DNA of 5,810 bases. It comes from Synergistaceae bacterium. Its GTDB lineage: Bacteria > Synergistota > Synergistia > Synergistales > Aminobacteriaceae. The stretch covers positions 1 through 5,810 of the forward strand of contig JAITPZ010000030.1 of the NCBI GenBank assembly GCA_031289165.1, read 5' to 3'. Position 1 is the stretch's first letter, and each line of letters opens with the position of its first letter. The translations under genes and the position numbers were made by a program. This document shows, one piece after another, positions 4,307-5,810 of the stretch. The notes under the pieces were generated by a model. The model was not told the origin of the DNA and did no database searches. It saw only the letters and a program-made list of their open reading frames with translations.

Positions 4307-5810
4307 ATGACAGCAAACCGAATTTTTTCAACACAAAACGTACCCGGCAGCAGATGGTGGAAAATAGATTTTCATGCACACACGCCGGCCTCAGATTCCT
4401 ACGGACGCGGGGACAAAGCGGTTCCACTTTCCACGACGGCGGAGGTATGGCTTCAAAAGGCGATGGAGGCCGGGCTGGACTGCGTGATCGTCACCGATCA
4501 CAACTCGGGAGACTGGATCGACATCCTGAACGCCCAGTATCGGGACCTGCTTCGGGACGACGACAGGCCGGACTGGTTTCGCGAGCTGACGCTGTTTCCG
4601 GGCGTGGAGGTCTCCGTTCAGGAGGGCGAGCTTCGCATTCCCCTGCTGGTGGTGTTCGATATCGCCTCGGGAAGGGAGGCCATCGTGTCCTTCCTTGGCC
4701 GCTGCGAGATTTTTTCGCGGCATGGAGACCCCACGAACGTCATCGTGGCGCGCGACTTCGGCGAGGTCGTGAACATCATTCGAAAGATGGGGGGCATCCC
4801 GATTCCCGCCCGCCTCGACAACAACCCCAAATTTTTGGAGGCGCTCGGCAGGGACAACGCGCTGAGTAAAAAGTTCGACGGCGTTCTGGCCCTCAACCTC
4901 AACAACCCGCGCATCGGCGAAAAGATCGACGGACCGTTCAAAAGGGTCGTCAACCGTTCCGCGAAGGTGATGGGGTCGGATTCCTACAAACCGGAGGAGC
5001 TGGGGCGTCTGTTTTCCTGGGTCCGAATGAGCCGCCCCACCCTCGAACAACTGGAAATGGCCATCAGGGATTCCAGCCTCTGTATCCGTAACCAGGCCGA
5101 CCCTCCCATCCGGGAGCCGGACATCTTCCTGAGCCACCTCGCCGTCACCTCGATGAGCCACTGCGGAAGAATAAAGGACAGACCCTTCGAACTGCAGCTT
5201 CACCCCCACTTCAACACCATCATCGGCGGACGCGGTTCGGGAAAGTCGACGGCGCTCGAGTCCGTGCGCATCGCGACGCGCCGGAGCCACGAACTGGACG
5301 AAACCGTGCTGCACTCGGATTTCGAGCGATTTCTTCACCTTTCGAGAGAAAGAGGCGTCATGCTGCCCGAGACGGAAATTCGGCTGCAGCTCTGCCGCAG
5401 GGAGAAGCGGTATCGCCTCTCCTGGCGGTATGACGACACCGGGCCGGTGCTGGAGGAATGGATCGACGACGACGACCAGGCCCCGGGCTGGCTGGAGTGC
5501 GACCCCGGGAACCTTCAGGAACGCTTCCCCATGTCGATTTACAGCCAGAAGCAGATCAACGAGCTGGCCGCCAATCCGCGGAGCCTGCTCAACATTATCG
5601 ACCGCACGTCGGACGTCGCCCACGCCGAGTGGCTTTCGCGGTGGGAGAAGTCAAAAAGCCGCTACATGCAGCTCCGCGAGCGCCTGAGGGAGATTCGGAT
5701 GGAGCTGAACAGCGAGCCCGAGCTGCGCATCCAGCTTACCGACGTCGAGAACGACCTGAAGAACTTCGAGGAAAAGGGCTATAAGGAGTCTCTTTCGCTC
5801 TATCAGGAGC
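4307..5810 (+). CDS. PHP-domain / SMC-like ATPase fusion (TrlF-family AAA-like ATPase), N-terminal part, cut by window end
   Basis: An open frame of 501 codons that runs off the right edge; the family is usually around 900-1000 residues, so about half is visible. Residues 20-235 form a PHP-type phosphoesterase domain: DFHAHTPASDSYG (21-33, His23, His25), VTDHNSGDW (62-70), FPGVEVSV (97-104, Glu101) and MGSDSY (222-227). Residues about 270-500 start an ABC/SMC-type ATPase: Walker A GGRGSGKST (307-315, Lys313) and a Q-loop-like IYSQKQINEL (411-420). From about 440 the sequence is charged and helical, the start of a coiled-coil arm. ABC signature and Walker B would lie past the edge. Three positions where relatives keep metal-binding histidines are Pro112, Arg169 and Tyr227, so PHP catalysis is doubtful. 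PHP-SMC fusions are thought to act on nucleic acids and some related ATPase-nuclease fusions serve in phage defence; for this protein that is inference. The start ATG is supported by AGGGGGA at 4295-4301 and by conserved SRWWKIDFHAHTPAS soon after. Confidence 0.85.
   Translation, partial: MTANRIFSTQNVPGSRWWKIDFHAHTPASDSYGRGDKAVPLSTTAEVWLQKAMEAGLDCVIVTDHNSGDWIDILNAQYRDLLRDDDRPDWFRELTLFPGVEVSVQEGELRIPLLVVFDIASGREAIVSFLGRCEIFSRHGDPTNVIVARDFGEVVNIIRKMGGIPIPARLDNNPKFLEALGRDNALSKKFDGVLALNLNNPRIGEKIDGPFKRVVNRSAKVMGSDSYKPEELGRLFSWVRMSRPTLEQLEMAIRDSSLCIRNQADPPIREPDIFLSHLAVTSMSHCGRIKDRPFELQLHPHFNTIIGGRGSGKSTALESVRIATRRSHELDETVLHSDFERFLHLSRERGVMLPETEIRLQLCRREKRYRLSWRYDDTGPVLEEWIDDDDQAPGWLECDPGNLQERFPMSIYSQKQINELAANPRSLLNIIDRTSDVAHAEWLSRWEKSKSRYMQLRERLREIRMELNSEPELRIQLTDVENDLKNFEEKGYKESLSLYQE

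Noticed and set aside
4240..4869. A 209-codon plus-strand open frame starting within the promoter region
   Set aside because: It is in a different frame from the PHP-ATPase and becomes a Gly/Arg-rich shadow after about residue 50; its first codon overlaps the -35 box.
4391..5623. A 410-codon open frame antisense to the PHP-ATPase
   Set aside because: It shadows the real plus-strand gene with PHP and Walker A motifs; the translated product is low in complexity and unlike any family I know.
1..5810. tRNA, rRNA, CRISPR array, insertion sequence or integrase genes
   Set aside because: I looked for clover-leaf patterns, regularly spaced direct repeats, terminal inverted repeats and transposase/integrase motifs and saw none.

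Overview
This window comes from a GC-rich bacterium that uses strong AGGAGG-type ribosome binding sites and several GTG starts. The gene content (anaerobe-style TtcA relative, PP2C phosphatase, zinc-ribbon FHA protein, PHP-ATPase) would suit an anaerobic lineage such as Synergistota or a GC-rich Bacillota. That placement is an impression only, because no marker gene is present.

Layout. A plus-strand PLP-dependent aminotransferase (124-1344) meets, tail to tail across 14 bases, a block of four minus-strand genes. In transcription order these are: a zinc-ribbon/FHA protein (4131-3655), a PP2C Ser/Thr phosphatase (3577-2801), a TtcA-family tRNA-thiolation enzyme (2750-2004) and a Nudix hydrolase (1838-1359). 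Gaps of about 50 to 165 bases separate them. From the divergent AT-rich region 4132-4306 a plus-strand gene starts at 4307 and runs off the right edge. It is the N-terminal half of a large PHP-domain plus SMC/ABC-like ATPase (TrlF-family type).

How the genes may work together. The FHA protein (phosphothreonine reader) and the PP2C phosphatase (eraser) look like two parts of a Hanks-type Ser/Thr phosphorylation circuit; no kinase is visible here. The FHA protein carries an ETT motif ahead of its FHA domain, resembling the phospho-switch of GarA/OdhI. TtcA and Nudix are housekeeping-type enzymes (tRNA thiolation, nucleotide clean-up) that may share transcripts with the signalling pair.

Main points for a second look: three of the expected metal-ligand histidines of the PHP domain are replaced (Pro112, Arg169, Tyr227) while the reading frame and ATPase motifs are intact; the ETT motif in the FHA protein; and a 17-nt motif found exactly 23 nt upstream of two different start codons (Nudix and PP2C). 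A GGGGTC/GACCCC alternative-hairpin element lies between ttcA and the Nudix gene. No RNA genes, CRISPR array, transposase or integrase were seen.
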